64,000 nt of DNA from Amoebophrya sp. A120 (GCA_905178155.1 CAJINV010000001.1:3277675-3341674), one strand, 5' to 3'. Counted from the first letter of the stretch, positions 32,404 to 45,153 are shown. Notes: a model not told the origin generated them from the letters alone. Numbers and translations: made by a program.

Positions 32404-35400
32404 TCACGCTTCCGCGGGACTGGCAGCGCCGTTCGTGCCATTGCTTTCCTCTTCAGCCTGAGCCTTCAAAAGTTCCTCTAACCTCGCAAGCTCCGCTCGC
32501 ATGCGGTCTCCCCTGGTCCCGTTGGGCACCAAGTCGACGGGAAGCTGTCCGTAGCGGTTTCGCGTTTGCAAAATGTCGGCCAACACCCCTGACCTGACGA
32601 CAACGGCGGTGGACGGGGTCAAAGCGCGCAAAAGTAAGACGGCAGTCGCTTCGTTCACCGACTCCTGCATCAAGTAATGAAAAATCGTGTTCCCTGTCTC
32701 TCCGTCCTGGTGGCCGTAAATCAAGGGCTCCTGGATGCAGTCGCAGAGCCGGTGGAAGAGCAGCGCTCCGACCGACAACCTATGCTCGATACTTCTGTGG
32801 GCGTCGACGACCTTGGTTTCTACTCCGGCATTATTCCCGCTGTCGAGGTTGACGACGTTGCCCGCGAGGGAAGCCATTCTGTATTCCAAAACGCTCTTCT
32901 TTCCCGGTGGGGGTTTGCTGTTATTCGAAGCTGCACTTGAAGCTGCTATTTGTTCCGCGACGTTTTGCTCTAGAGGTTTGTTCACACCTGTCTCCTCGAC
33001 TAGCGCAGATGACCCTTCGCTGCGTGGGCGGGAGAAAATCTGCAGTTTTTGTTCTGGGTCAAGGTCTTTCTCCTCCTTCGCGCGCTCGGCCTCCTCGTCT
33101 AGGAACTGCAAACAGCTGACGGCGCACTGCTCCTCGGACGCGGATCTCAAGAACTTTCGGATTAGGTTGTGGAAGACGGTTCTGCTTCTCTCGTCCAGCA
33201 CGTAGATGCACGATATCCTCTGCGCCTCCAAAGCCACCTCGTACAGCATGGTCGCCTTCAGCGCAATAGACGCGGACACGAAGACGTCGCTGTTTTTTTC
33301 CGCCGATGCCGAATTGCTGCCACTTGACGCAACTGCGCTGCTAGACCCACAGATCCTTTGAATCAACCCGGCGAAACAGGAAACCGGTGCCGGAGCTGCA
33401 GCTCCCACTGTTCCCGATTGTGCAAGAGACGTCGTGTTTTCATTTTCATTCGCGGCAGTCTTGGGTGACGATAGATCCAGATTGGATTCGTTTGTATTCA
33501 TGTCCGCAGCCGTCTGCTTTAGTTCCTCAACTGTCTCCACCGAACCACGACGCGCTGGCGATTTGCTCTTGGAACCGCCGTTACTAGTAGTGCCTGTGGA
33601 TAGAGATTTGGCTCAAGCTCGTCTAGTCCTTTTTTATCTCATTCAAATGATCATTTACAGTTACCGCGACCAATGCCTAAGTAAAAACTTTCAATTTGGC
33701 TTGCTTTGGCTTTGCATTCTAAAAAAATTGTCTTGCTGACAACTACCGGCAGCACACAGTTTTTTTTTACTTATTCTATCCGTCCTACTACAAATCGAAA
33801 CAGCACACTTCTGTACCAAACAAGTTGTTCGCGGCATTGTTTCCCGGCACCAAGCCCGTGATAAGTTCCGTCTTCACCGGTAGCAATTCCGTGCCCCGGT
33901 CCTGCAGCGCCTTCAGTTGCGCCTGTCGCAAGGACGAGATCGCCTGTTCGTCCAGCCGCCAGAGGGAAAGCTTGTTTGCCGTGAACGGGTTCTCGTGCAC
34001 CACCCAGGGCACCGCGAGCAGCTGCTTCAGCAGGGATTGGCAGTGCTTGGTGCGCTTGTGCGGGAACTCCGTCTGCCCGATCATGCGCGAGAGCAGCGAT
34101 TCCACCGGTGCCGGGTGGCAGAGGTCGAGCATGCACCTGGTTTGGGTTTGGAGGCAGAGGCGTCGGGCCACTTCGCCTAAAGTGTCCCGTTTCCCCGCGG
34201 ACAATTGCGGCACGTCCTTCAACTCCGTTTCCATTTGCAGGCAGAAGGCGTCTAGAATGTCGTGCAGGAAGAAACTGATCAGCTGTCTCAGGAGATTCCG
34301 CAAACTGCCCGTCGCCTCCGGGTTCGCTGCGGTGTCGAGCAGCGCCGCCATGATGGTGTTCGAGAGGTAATTGGGCGGGAAAACCCCGGTCACTTTCGGA
34401 CTGCGGTTGCTCACCGCAGGCCAGAACCCGCGGAGGCACATCTCCAGTGCGCCCGCGCACTTCTTGATCGTGTTTTCCATGTCGATCTCGGGGTTCTCGG
34501 CATTCAAAGGTGGCTGCACCCAGACCTGCTTCGCGATTATATCCTCTAGAATGTTTTTCTGCACCGCCTGCAGCACCGTGGACAGCAAGCCAATGTCGGC
34601 CTTCCGCACGGCTGCGGGGATCAACCCGTCACTCACAATCCTGCCCCGCCAAAACGGGTGGGAGAGGAAGGCCGTGAGTAGCAGAGACGAGTTCGCGGCC
34701 GCGAGCTGTTCCGGGGTTTGCGTTTTTCGTGCCGCGCTTGTTGGTCCACTTGGTCTTCCCCCTTTCTTCTTATCACCCGCGGCTACCGGCGGCGCGGCTT
34801 GCACCTGCGCTGACCGAGGGTTGATCTTCTCGCTATTCTGCGTCAAAATGTCGAGAGGGGTCACTGTGACCGCCGGGTCGAAAGGAAGGGTGGTGACGTT
34901 TTGCAACACGTTCTTGAAAAACTCCGCTAAAACGAGCGTTTTTTCGTCCTCGCCGACCAGCCCGTTGAACAGGCAGCGGTCGACGAAGTTTTGCCGCAAG
35001 CCCAAGCTCGGCGCGAACATCACCTGCGCCCGCAGCGTGGCGTCGTTCGAAAACGCCAGCTTCAAACTCGACCGCACCAGCAGCCTCAACATCGTTGCGT
35101 TGCCCGAGTGGTGCAACAGTAAAACGCGACCTGTGAATGAAGAAAAGTCGTTGTGGGGCGAAACCCGCCCCTTCACATCCAAGTCCAGTACCCGGATGCG
35201 GTCCAGCACCAGGGACAACGACGAGGGCAGCCTGTTTCCGTCGATCAAGCGTTCCGGGTAGTACTTCGCATCAGGACTGTACTCAAAAGCCCCTGTATCC
35301 ACGGGGTTCAGCTGCTCGTTCAACCACAGGTAGGATTCCAACACGATCGCGGCTCGCCGCGCGGATTCATCTGTTTGTGCACCTGTTTGTGCCGGCGTCA

Positions 35401-38275
35401 GCCCGTCCTCCAAGATGAAATCGGAGAGGGAGCTCGGGATCAGCGCGGATGTTGTTCCCCTTTTCGCCCCCGCTGCGCCGGTTTTATTCCCAGAAGTACT
35501 CTGGTTCGCGTTGTTTCGCTCGACCGCCAGTTGCTTGCAGTGGCTGGGCAGCGGGTCGCGGCCGATTTCCGGGAGCGTGAGCACACCCTTTGCGGCGTGG
35601 AGCCCGGGGATCTGCGCCAAGAACTGGGCCAGAAGGTACTTGATGTTCAGCAGCAAACCCGTAGTGCCGAGATCCCCCAAAGGCAGCAACGAGGTTTGCT
35701 CCCGCGCCGCCCAACGCATGCGGCACACGCCGAGGGCGTCCGTGCCCTGCGATACGACCACCCCCGGCATGACGACGCGCAGCTCTTGCTGACTGGCCCC
35801 CCGCACAAACCACCGCTCGCGGTCGAGCGCGCCCGCGGACCCGCACGCGAAGTCAATGACCCCAAACCCGTCGCGGTCCCGGGCCGCGAAGAGTTTCGCC
35901 AACCGCTGCGACGCAGCAGGCGTTGGTCCGGCGGCGGGGGCCCCTCCTGGGAAGGGCGGCGATTTTGTGCCACTCGAGGACACCTGGCTCATTTTGGAAA
36001 CCTCGCGGCTGTTAATAAGGGCACCAGCACTTTCCGACTGAGGTTCGTCCGCCGTGGGTTTGCTAGTACTCTGCACGGACACAAGGGACTTCTTTGTGTC
36101 AACATTTTTCGGCGGTAGGTCCAAGACCCAGTTGATCAGCCGGTCGACGATTTTTGTGTGGCCCCCGAGACACGCCCAGTGGAGCGGGTTCCGGCCGAGG
36201 GCGTCCACCATGTAGGCGGAAAAGAGCAGGTCCTGCTTGGGTTCGGAACTCGGCAGATCCCGCAGCTGCGCCGCCTGGTTCGACAAGAAGAGCGGGTGGG
36301 CGAGGATGGCCTTCACTACTGCGTTGCAACCGAAAAAGCAGGCGCCGTGCAATGGCGTCCGCCCGTGCACGCAGTAGGGGTAGGCGGAGCCCTGGTTGAT
36401 GGCCGCTTCCCGCGTGAACGACATCGTGGGCACCCGCATGTTCAGCGCGCTCGCAATCTGCCCTGGGTAGGAGGAGCCCAGCGGCTGCACAGGACTCTCG
36501 TCGTCCGGCACCGCCCACAGCAGCTCGCACATCACGAGCGCGCCCTCCTCGCAGGCGTATTGCAGGGGCGTGTAGCCGTACTGGTCCACCTGTCCCAACA
36601 TTTGGTAGAACTCGTCCGGCCGCTCGTTTTTCAGCCAGTAGACTACGGCGTAGAACCCCCGCTGCACCGCGTCGTGCAGAATCGTGCCGTCGTGCTCCGG
36701 GTGCACGGCCTGCAACGCCGTGGAGCCCTGTTTGGGCAGCAGTTCCAGCACGCTCATCAACGCCGCCTCTTCGTCGCGGAACGCCTGCAATAAAGTCACC
36801 TTCCACCGGTCGCCAACGTTGCTGTGCAGTTTGTCCTCGTTTTCGACGGTGAAGATCCCGGTGGTGCGCTCGTAATCTTCCAAACACTGCACGACGTAGT
36901 CGCCGGTCAGCATCAAATTCGCCACCCGCCGCATCGCCTCCGTTCCCTCCACTTCGTTCAGCAGTTTCCACGAGTTCGTGGCCACGGCCGCAGCGGAAAC
37001 CGCGTCGTTCTGCGTCGCGGCCAGCAGGATCTGGCGATTCAAAAGATGCGTTTCCCAGAACTGCTCCAGCCGCGCGCGGACGTCGTTCGCCGATTTTTCC
37101 ACGAGCAGTGGCTGCGGCAGCTTTTCCACCTGCGTCATGCCGGGCGTGTGCATGCCCTCCAGATCAGCGAACACGCTCGTGGCGGTCAACTTGTCGCTCG
37201 GCGGATCCAACACCTCCGGCCGCTCGAACTGCGTCACGTAAAACGCAGCCTCGCTTAGGGTCAGTGTCTTCGCGGAAGTGGGCCTCGGGGGAACTCCGCT
37301 ACTCTGAGGAGACGCCTCAGACTGGAACTCCTGTGAAGCTAGTTCATCGCCTGCGATGCTCAGCAGCGCCATTTCTGCACCCTGGACCAGCGCCTGTTTG
37401 TATGTTTCGACAAATCGATGCATCTTTGTTGTGTGAGTCTTAGTTCATCATCATTCAAAATCTGAATTGCACGAAATGATCTACTTGCTTCACACATGAC
37501 AATCCAAGAAAAAATTCAATACCGCTTTCGGGCTTATGCCCCCGGGGGACGTTGCGGCATCCGCTCCTGGCAACAACGACGGCCTCCGGTAGGTCTGCGT
37601 GGAATCACACAGCCCCACTAGGTCGACGAAAAGCAAACTTCGATTCCGAATCACGTAGCGGATGAAGTCCGGCGCCGACTCGTTCTCGTTCCGGAGCCCG
37701 GTCCCGATGATGGCGAGCTTCATCACGAGCGGCTTCGCACTCTTCGCCTTGTTGTTCCTGTCCCCAGCCCCGATGTAGTCCTCCACGCTGGACTTGCTTC
37801 CCCGCTGGATCAAGCCCTGCACGCTGTCGGCGTTTTCGGGTAAAGACAAGTTGCTGTTGCACAGCCCGTTCAGAAAGTCCAGACTGCTGGCGTGGCCGAG
37901 GAACGTGATGTTATCCAAGACCCGCCCGTAGAAGCTGGACTCCGCGTTGTTGTTGTACAGCCGGAGGCAGTGCAAGGGTGTGGTCAAAATCAGCCGCACC
38001 ACCGTCGGGTCTTCGCGAACTAAATTGCCGAACTCCTCGTGCATCTCCGGCGACAGGGTCGACGAAAAGTGCTGCGTGTGCTCCCGCAGCTTGTGCAGGC
38101 GCCGCTTGATCGCCACCAGAATGTCCAGAGGCCGCAACTTGTTAAAGTGTTCGGGGTAGCGTAGCGGAGTTTCGCTCGTCTTGCTGTCGCGGGCGGGCGG
38201 AAACAGCTCCGAAACCTTGGAGAAGTACACCTCCGCCCCATCGGGAAGGCGCACCTCTACCGCGACTCCTACCAT
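32404..38275 (-). CDS. Large ankyrin-repeat protein, three exons
   Basis: Exons 38275-37496, 37423-33802 and 33593-32404 join with matching phases through a 72-nt and a 208-nt GT-AG intron, giving about 1863 residues. Clear ankyrin repeats lie near residues 500-700: DGTILHDAVQRGFYAVVYWL, YGYTPLQYACEEGALVMCEL, GRTPLHGACFFGCNAVVKAI and GRNPLHWACLGGHTKIVDRL. A fourth-exon-like tail repeat (GNTIFHYLMQE) lies near the C-terminus. The remainder is helical and novel. Ankyrin repeats mediate protein-protein contact; no enzymatic domain or membrane span is seen. The joins FLDCH to MHRFVETY and the 33.6-33.8 kb junction are inferred from phase and splice signals. The last part (32404-33593) could instead be a separate gene. 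Confidence 0.7.
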
Positions 38276-39083
38276 GCTTGCAGCGCTGTAGTAATGTTCT
38301 TACTGGAGGAGAAAAATAAGATCAGACGCAGTACTGGAAAAAGCAAATTACCCACTTGCAAGAGGAACTCGCAAGGTAGGGCAACACGCTGTCGCTCCCA
38401 TAATGTAAACAGGAAAACACTAAAAGACTATATAGGGGTGCAGTGCTCTCCAAGAGAATAAAGGATAAGGTTGGGAATAGGGGAAGATGCAGCGAGTCAA
38501 GTGGAAACCTGCAGATAATTCGCGACCAAAGAGACTTAGAGGCAAACAGTATTTTCTATTTCTTACGTGGACATTCTAAATTTTCTTTAGCACGTGGGCA
38601 CGAGAACGATTCCGATTTGGATTTTTGTGCACGGAAAAACGAAGACGCTTAGCTTACGAAGGGAAACACCAACACGTTTGTTCAAATGGAGGACGAAACC
38701 GAGAGTGAAGAAATATCAGAATCTGCAAACACCGACTGCTCGTGTGCGGCGAAATCTTCAACCGACATGCACAAATCACGGACGAGAGTGCCAGTCAAAC
38801 TTACAACCGATGGCGCTTTTCTTTCTCTACAGCTGCTTCCGACATTTCAATTTATATCACTTTGTTTCATCACCGACAATGCTTGTATTTTTCAGAAGTA
38901 CTGCTGGCGGTACATGTTCACGCCGACAGAGAAATGACTCGATCAATCAAAATCGCTTTGTTTCGTTTCTGGAAAACCTGTGCGCAACTGCGACAGAAGA
39001 GAATCGAATTCGTCACTTCTTTCGACGCAGTCGCAGACGCACCATGTTCAACATAATGTCACACGACAACTACGTAAGTAGCT
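38276..39083. other. Intergenic stretch, no gene seen
   Basis: About 0.8 kb between the helicase and ankyrin genes. Overlapping plus-strand ORFs near 38594-39253 have no features. No repeats were recognised. Confidence 0.45.
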
Positions 39084-42000
39084 CTACTTTATTTGTGGAA
39101 CGGCAGCCACTGGCGCTACGGGGGCCTTTGCAACTACACCCCCCTTCTGCAACATGTTTGCTTCGAAGAGCCTTCGGACGGCTTTTGCGACGTCCAAAAA
39201 ACTATTCTCCACGGACACGAATTCTCCCAACCAGGCGGAGAGCCTTCGCATGATGTGCCCCTTGTTCCATCGGGAATCGAACAGGACGACGGCCCCATAG
39301 TCCGTCTGGTGCCGAATGCAGCGCCCCACAGCCTGCGACACAGCTCTGTACGCTTGCACCGCGTACCACTCGTCTCCCGTTATCGGACAGTAGGGCATGT
39401 CCCGTGGGGATAAAACAGTTACAGGAGGAGCTAAGGTCGACGTCGGAGCAGCTATGATAGACGTCGTGGTTGTGCTACTTGTACTTGTTACCGCAGCTAC
39501 TGTTGCCACCACGGCACTGCTGGTGGTGGAGGAAAGCGTGGTACTACTAGTACCACTTGGGTGCAATTTATTTGCAACATCGGTGCAATTATCGTTCCCC
39601 GGCACATTCCCTTCCGCGTCCAGTTCTTCAAAGACGCCGGGTTGCGGCACGACCGCGGCGTGCTCGAGTTTTGACATACTCACCGACGTGACGCTGCCCC
39701 GGGTAAACCGTAGTTTGTCAAGAGTGACAGGTTGCTGTACATTCCAAGACACTCTGCCTTGTTCCTGCTTGCAGAAGTTGTCCCCTTCGTGGTTCTTATT
39801 ACTTGAAGCCGTGGAGGCAGCAGAAGAAGTTAACGCCCCTTGCTGACCTTGAACTGCCGTGGGGGCCCCGTTTTTCGCAGCCTGGACTTGACTTATTTTG
39901 ATGTTGTCCGCGAACGGAACTGGAACGCCCCCAGATGCTGGTGCTACTGCTTGCGGAAATGAAGGGGCGTTTGGCTGTAGAGCAGCACTGAATCCGGCTC
40001 CCACTGGTTGCTGCGCAGAAAAAGCTCGTCCGAAGCCGAAACTGGTCGCCGGGTTCGAACCGAATGACATCACCCCACCGAAATTCGAAGCAAATTGGGA
40101 AGTTGTTGTCGTTCCAAACGCATGCTGGTGCAACTTTTGGTTGGTGTTCATCTGTGGCGCTGGTGGCATAGATACGCTAGAAAATTGGCTCTGCAGTTGC
40201 CCTGCTTGCGGCTGCTGACCAGCAGAAGTAAGGCCATGTTGAAGAAACATACCAGGAGTTCTACTGGGTGCAGGTACCGGCACTACAGCAGCGACTGCTC
40301 CAACGGCAGGTTGAACTTGTTTCTTCGCATCTTCTTGAGGCCCAAGCAGATTTTTTTTCTCTGCTTCAGACTTTAGTACCTTCGCCTGTTTCATTTTCTC
40401 GATTTTGCACACCGCGTTGTTATATTCCCTTTTTTCTGCCACAAACGTGTCTTTGTAGGGCGGAAACGGAATCCCGACGCACACCACCAACCGACACAAG
40501 TGATCCCGTAGATCCAACCCCTCCGACGAGGAAGACCGGTACGCGGAAACTAAAACCGTGATCACCTGCTGATTCTCCACGGACTGCGCAAACGTTCTCA
40601 CTTTGTCGCACAAAACTATCCTCTCCTCCCAGGGTGTTTTCTCATTCAAGGACCCAAGCGCCGGTGGCGGTGGGAGAAAGTTCGTTGCGGCTGGGGAAAC
40701 TAACCGTTTCAGAATCTTGGCACTCCACAACCGCAGCGCCTTCTCCACCAGCGCCTGGCTGGAGAGAAAAATCAGGACGCCGCTCCCGCCCGGCACGTTG
40801 CACAACAATGTCATCAAAATCTGTTTCCCGATCGCTTCGAGAAACGCCTCCTTCTGCAGGTTCTCGTGCGTGCAGGGCAGGTTGGTTTTCACCGGCAAGA
40901 GCTGGAATTGGTCGGAGGTGACAACGTGCTTGGCAGATAACGGCGGCGGTCTTCGCTGCAGCCGTTTCGCAAATTCCGTCCCGAGTTCGGCAATCACGGC
41001 GGAATGGGGGTGCAACGTTCCGGAACTCAAAATAATCGTGTCTGCCATTTCGGACAGACCGGAAAACACCGCGGTAGGCACCATGCACATCACGGACAGA
41101 GATCCGAATTTCTCCCCCGCAGATGAACCACCGCTAGTCGTGCAGCCGGCTGCCCCACCAACTGGAGCGCGCTCTGCCCCAACGTTGTTCGAATCTTTTT
41201 TCACGTTGACATTTGATGTCCCAGTACTGCTAGAACTCGCCGAAGCGTTCCTCGAGGACAGCAAACTGGTGTTGTTTGCAAGCGCACTACCGAGACTGGT
41301 GTTCAACGCAACGCCACTCGTGTCCAGCGGGTTCTCCACATGCTCGACGCTGGTGTTCAGACCGCCGGCGCCCGCGTGTTGCTCATTCTTCGACGAAGAA
41401 CTTGTTTTCTTCGACTCGCTTCGGGAAGACGGATTCTTGTTTTCGCTGGGATTTTTGATCTGCTGCACCACAGGCTGTTGATGCAGCTCTTTGGCTTCGA
41501 TCCGCACCACGTAGCACTCCGGAAAATCGCACAGGCGTTTGATCCGTTCCAGCAAACTCAGCATCCGCCCCAGCTTCGTCAAACTCGCAAAATAGAAGGC
41601 TTCATCGCGCTCCGTCGGCTCGATCTGCGCAAGAATGGCGTCCTGCAGGTTTTGGCAAATGTCCTTCACGATGTCTAAACTGCCGCGCAGACTCGTTGTC
41701 GCGTCCGCCTTGGTCGTCACGGGTTTTGATGATGTTGCCGTGTTTTTATCCTTTTCTAATTCATCTCTTTCACTCTTCTTCTCTTCTCCTTTATTACCTC
41801 CATTTTGAACAGCCGCACAGTACGCATGGCTGAGTTCCTTGTACTTTTTCCGCACGAAGTGCTCTTGGATCATGTCTTTCGTGCTGACCGCGTAACCCAG
41901 TCCGAACTTTCCCAGAGGTAGCGCCTGCGCAAGCACCTTCATCCATCCGCGTAGGCGCCGGACGTGCTGTTGCACTTTAGCGCTGGCTTTTGTGTTGCGA

Positions 42001-43934
42001 GTCGTGTGTTGCTCCCCCATAGCAGCTAAGTTGTTGCTCATCCCTCCATTATTCCTCTGCAAGGACGATGCTCCCTGACTTTGGGAAGAAGACGACCCCC
42101 CACTGAGATCCAATCTTTTCCCGTATTTCTCGTAAATGGCGTCCAGCTGTTTAATGATGTCCTGCACTTCCTGGCGCTTCAGGTCAAAAGAGCCGGCGTC
42201 GCGACAGAAATCCTCCACGTTGTGCGCCTCGTCCAGGATCACGATCCGGTTTTTCAAACTCCAATTTTCCCGGTGGTGCGTGCTGCACCGGGCAATCACC
42301 GGATCCAAAATGTACGGGTGCGGACACACCACCACCTCCGCGGCCCCGGCGAGTACGTGGGAAGCGTAGTACGCACAGCTGGTTGTGCCAATCTCTCGGC
42401 GCAAGTCCTCCACATCGACGGCGGTGAGCGCTTGCACCGTGCGCCGCCACCTGCCGACCGGCAAATTGGACGTGGTGGCCGCCTGCTGGTACATGAAATC
42501 CATGGCCTGCTGCGAGTCCCGCGTCCCCTCCACGAAACTGGGAACAGCGGCGTCGCGCAGGTTAGCGTACTTGTCGCACCGGGTCTTCGTGGACCGACAC
42601 GCGAAGTCGATGTTCGCACTACTGGCAACCACCGGATTGGTACACAAGTGCTGTCTGCCCGCGATCACGACGGCGCGGTGGTTGCAGTAGGCGGTTTTGC
42701 GCAATTCCTTAATCACCTGGGACGCCTGAGCGTGGGTGCGCACCCCGTAAATGATTTGCGGCCGTTTGCCGCTCGGGCAAGATCGCTGGTACGCAATCGC
42801 GGAGCAAAGCAGTGCCATGGTTTTCCCGGTCCCAGTCGGGGATTCGAGCAGGGCATGCTCCTTCGCTTTTGCGGCCTTGATAACCCGTAGCATCACCTGC
42901 GTTTGCGCGGGAAGAACTTTCTCGTACGGAAGGGCAATGGATACCTGCTCGATGATTTTCGTGCTTTTTTGATTCCTCTGTTCCAAAGGAGGGAGCGGCG
43001 GACCAGCACACGAGGTTGTTTTATTCCCTTTTGAAGATGTTGTGTTCGCGCCAAACATTCTTTTCCCCGGACTGGGAGAGAGCCGGGAGGAGCAGCCGGT
43101 CTTGGCAGACGCTGGCTGGCGTGTTTCGTTTTCCTTTTCGCCGAAAACCAACGACGACTTTGCAGTAACGTCGTCACAAGCTCCTGCATGTCGGGCAGTC
43201 TTCTTGTCCTCCTGATTCGGCGACGCAAGAACTTGCTCTAATATTTTCGACGGCGTTCTTACTGGGCTGGGTACTACTTTCACACTAGTTGCGCCAGAGG
43301 GTCCACCTCCTGCACCTCCTGCTGCACCTACACTGCTTACTGATCCGAAATACGGCTTTGGGACCAAATGCCGGATCCGACTCATGTACACTTCCACGGG
43401 TGGCCGACACTGGTCGCTTTCGGACGATACATTAAATGGGTAGTTCAGGCCGCCACCCATAAAATTACTCACATTTCGCATCAGGTTCAACCCGGACGTC
43501 GACGTAGACGAGCCTATCATACCTCCACCCCGTGCGTGGTGCATTGGCGGGGTCCGAAACCGCTGCGAACTCTGGCCGAACGTGACATCGTTGTGAATCA
43601 GATTGCAATCCAAACTAGAATGTAATGTCTTCGTGCACTTGCCCCGATGATCCGTGCCGGCACCACTTGCGGTCGCGCCGAACTTCTGCTTTTGTCTCTC
43701 CAGTTTGCGCTGCTGCTTCAGTTCCGCTTCTTGTTCCTGCTTTTTCTTTCGTAATTCCTGCTCCTCTTCCCATTTGTCCAAATCCTCCCATTTGAACGTT
43801 TTTGGGTCGATCACGGGGTTGTTGCGTCGTTCCGCCTCGATTTTGCGCTGCTTCCGCAGCTTCTCCTCCTGCTCTTGCTCTTTTCGCCGCTTCTTGCGCT
43901 TCACGACAAGTTCCGCGCCCGGAACCGGCTGCAT
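39084..43934 (-). CDS. FANCJ/RTEL-type Rad3-family DNA helicase (Fe-S cluster)
   Basis: A superfamily 2 helicase of the XPD/FANCJ/RTEL1/CHL1 group, expected to unwind DNA 5'-3' in repair. The start at MQPVPGAELVV (43934) is preferred over 44024. The protein has about 1616 residues. The N-terminus is Lys/Gln coiled-coil-like. Walker A is ESPTGTGKTMALL near 368, motif Ia is YGVRTHAQ, and Fe-S cysteines lie near 431-520 (LCTNPVV, FACRSTKTRC, SCAYYASH). The DEAH motif is VILDEAHNVEDF near 570. Motifs IV-V are VLIFLSSQALVEKAL and SSSEGLDLRDHLCRLVV; motif VI is QAVGRCIRHQTDYGAVVLFD near 1545. A Gln/Ala/Ser/Thr-rich insertion of about 350 residues separates KREYNNAVC from DEWYAVQAYRAVSQ, which are adjacent in relatives. 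A second low-complexity insertion precedes domain 2. FANCJ versus RTEL1 cannot be decided by eye. Confidence 0.88.
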   Translation of the reverse strand: MQPVPGAELVVKRKKRRKEQEQEEKLRKQRKIEAERRNNPVIDPKTFKWEDLDKWEEEQELRKKKQEQEAELKQQRKLERQKQKFGATASGAGTDHRGKCTKTLHSSLDCNLIHNDVTFGQSSQRFRTPPMHHARGGGMIGSSTSTSGLNLMRNVSNFMGGGLNYPFNVSSESDQCRPPVEVYMSRIRHLVPKPYFGSVSSVGAAGGAGGGPSGATSVKVVPSPVRTPSKILEQVLASPNQEDKKTARHAGACDDVTAKSSLVFGEKENETRQPASAKTGCSSRLSPSPGKRMFGANTTSSKGNKTTSCAGPPLPPLEQRNQKSTKIIEQVSIALPYEKVLPAQTQVMLRVIKAAKAKEHALLESPTGTGKTMALLCSAIAYQRSCPSGKRPQIIYGVRTHAQASQVIKELRKTAYCNHRAVVIAGRQHLCTNPVVASSANIDFACRSTKTRCDKYANLRDAAVPSFVEGTRDSQQAMDFMYQQAATTSNLPVGRWRRTVQALTAVDVEDLRREIGTTSCAYYASHVLAGAAEVVVCPHPYILDPVIARCSTHHRENWSLKNRIVILDEAHNVEDFCRDAGSFDLKRQEVQDIIKQLDAIYEKYGKRLDLSGGSSSSQSQGASSLQRNNGGMSNNLAAMGEQHTTRNTKASAKVQQHVRRLRGWMKVLAQALPLGKFGLGYAVSTKDMIQEHFVRKKYKELSHAYCAAVQNGGNKGEEKKSERDELEKDKNTATSSKPVTTKADATTSLRGSLDIVKDICQNLQDAILAQIEPTERDEAFYFASLTKLGRMLSLLERIKRLCDFPECYVVRIEAKELHQQPVVQQIKNPSENKNPSSRSESKKTSSSSKNEQHAGAGGLNTSVEHVENPLDTSGVALNTSLGSALANNTSLLSSRNASASSSSTGTSNVNVKKDSNNVGAERAPVGGAAGCTTSGGSSAGEKFGSLSVMCMVPTAVFSGLSEMADTIILSSGTLHPHSAVIAELGTEFAKRLQRRPPPLSAKHVVTSDQFQLLPVKTNLPCTHENLQKEAFLEAIGKQILMTLLCNVPGGSGVLIFLSSQALVEKALRLWSAKILKRLVSPAATNFLPPPPALGSLNEKTPWEERIVLCDKVRTFAQSVENQQVITVLVSAYRSSSSEGLDLRDHLCRLVVCVGIPFPPYKDTFVAEKREYNNAVCKIEKMKQAKVLKSEAEKKNLLGPQEDAKKQVQPAVGAVAAVVPVPAPSRTPGMFLQHGLTSAGQQPQAGQLQSQFSSVSMPPAPQMNTNQKLHQHAFGTTTTSQFASNFGGVMSFGSNPATSFGFGRAFSAQQPVGAGFSAALQPNAPSFPQAVAPASGGVPVPFADNIKISQVQAAKNGAPTAVQGQQGALTSSAASTASSNKNHEGDNFCKQEQGRVSWNVQQPVTLDKLRFTRGSVTSVSMSKLEHAAVVPQPGVFEELDAEGNVPGNDNCTDVANKLHPSGTSSTTLSSTTSSAVVATVAAVTSTSSTTTTSIIAAPTSTLAPPVTVLSPRDMPYCPITGDEWYAVQAYRAVSQAVGRCIRHQTDYGAVVLFDSRWNKGHIMRRLSAWLGEFVSVENSFLDVAKAVRRLFEANMLQKGGVVAKAPVAPVAAVPQIK

Positions 43935-45153
43935 GGTTGAAAAAACAACAGCTTTATATCTAGACGGCTTTCTCTGGTAACCTATGCAGAGTCGCAAAAA
44001 CTTGTCCTCTAAGTGGTAGAGCAATGCCAGACTTGTTGCGAAATCACGTCGCCCTCACCTATGTTTTCGCTAGAAAAAATAGTTTACTTCCTTACTAGGT
44101 CACAACTCTGCTAAACTAAAACCAAATCGATGACGAGCAAGACAAAACAAACCAAACGCTTTACGACTTGACTTGATATTGTGTTAGCTGCCATGGACTT
44201 CTAAACTTTGCCGTGTAGCAGAGAGTGAGAGAGTGAGAGCTGTGACGAGGCCATCAAAAATTTCTCATGCACACGATGATATTATAGATTTTGGCACCAC
44301 AACACAGCCAAAAAGAGCGACGACAATACTTCGAATCACCCCACTAACTTGCACAGGCAGCCGTACATTCCTACGGCTGCCTTCATATTTCGAATTTGGA
44401 AAGAATCTTTATCAAACAAGAAGGGCGTAGATGAAGAAGAAGAACCACACACACGACACAAACCACAAGCAGCAATATCACTTTCAGCATCAACGTTTCT
44501 GATGTTACACGCTACCGACGAGTAGCTAAAAATACCAACCTGCTGCACTGTGAACAGACCCCGATAGACTCATCGATACCTTCAGAGAGCCGCCGCCCTC
44601 CGTTGCCGGTGAAACCTCGATAAAAAAATAGTCTCAAATTTCTGCATGTTTTTTTTTTGCTGGAACGGCGTTGGGCGGTGCAGCGTAAATTCCTGTACGT
44701 AGAGTGAGCTTGCTACTACATCGCAATCGCGTGTGTTGCAAACTCTCCTCAAAATGAAATTCAAATTCTTGGCGTATCGACATCATATGATAAAAGTAAT
44801 GCATAAGGTCTGTGTGCGCAAGTGATGCTCTAATTTATGCTGGTTCATTGTGGCCTGCGCATAAAATCTAGTCTCTTCTGATGGAAAGGCTCGGAGCTAC
44901 AGATCAGAAAATGCTCCTACTTCCATGTTCCTGTTGCGACGGGACAAAGATACGACGTGATCATGTCCGACATCATCAACTCGATGCGCAAAATCGATTC
45001 CCCGCAGGTGAATCTTGATGACCACGCACTTCCTGAAAACAACAATATCCAGCGAGAGCCGCACGTTCGCGCCGGGGTCGCTATGCTGCATACGAAGAAG
45101 CGATCATGGTTGCAATGTAAAACTAAAAGATTTCATGAAGTACCTGTGTAAGA
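43935..45153. other. Intergenic stretch, no firm gene
   Basis: About 1.2 kb. A minus-strand ORF at 44897-45091 (64 codons) has a coding-like stretch (FRKCVVIKIHLRGIDFAH), but neighbouring splice sites could not be resolved. Otherwise nothing is seen. Confidence 0.35.

Noticed and set aside
42081-42890. A 269-codon plus-strand ORF opposite the helicase
   Set aside because: Antisense shadow of the conserved helicase core; no family resemblance.
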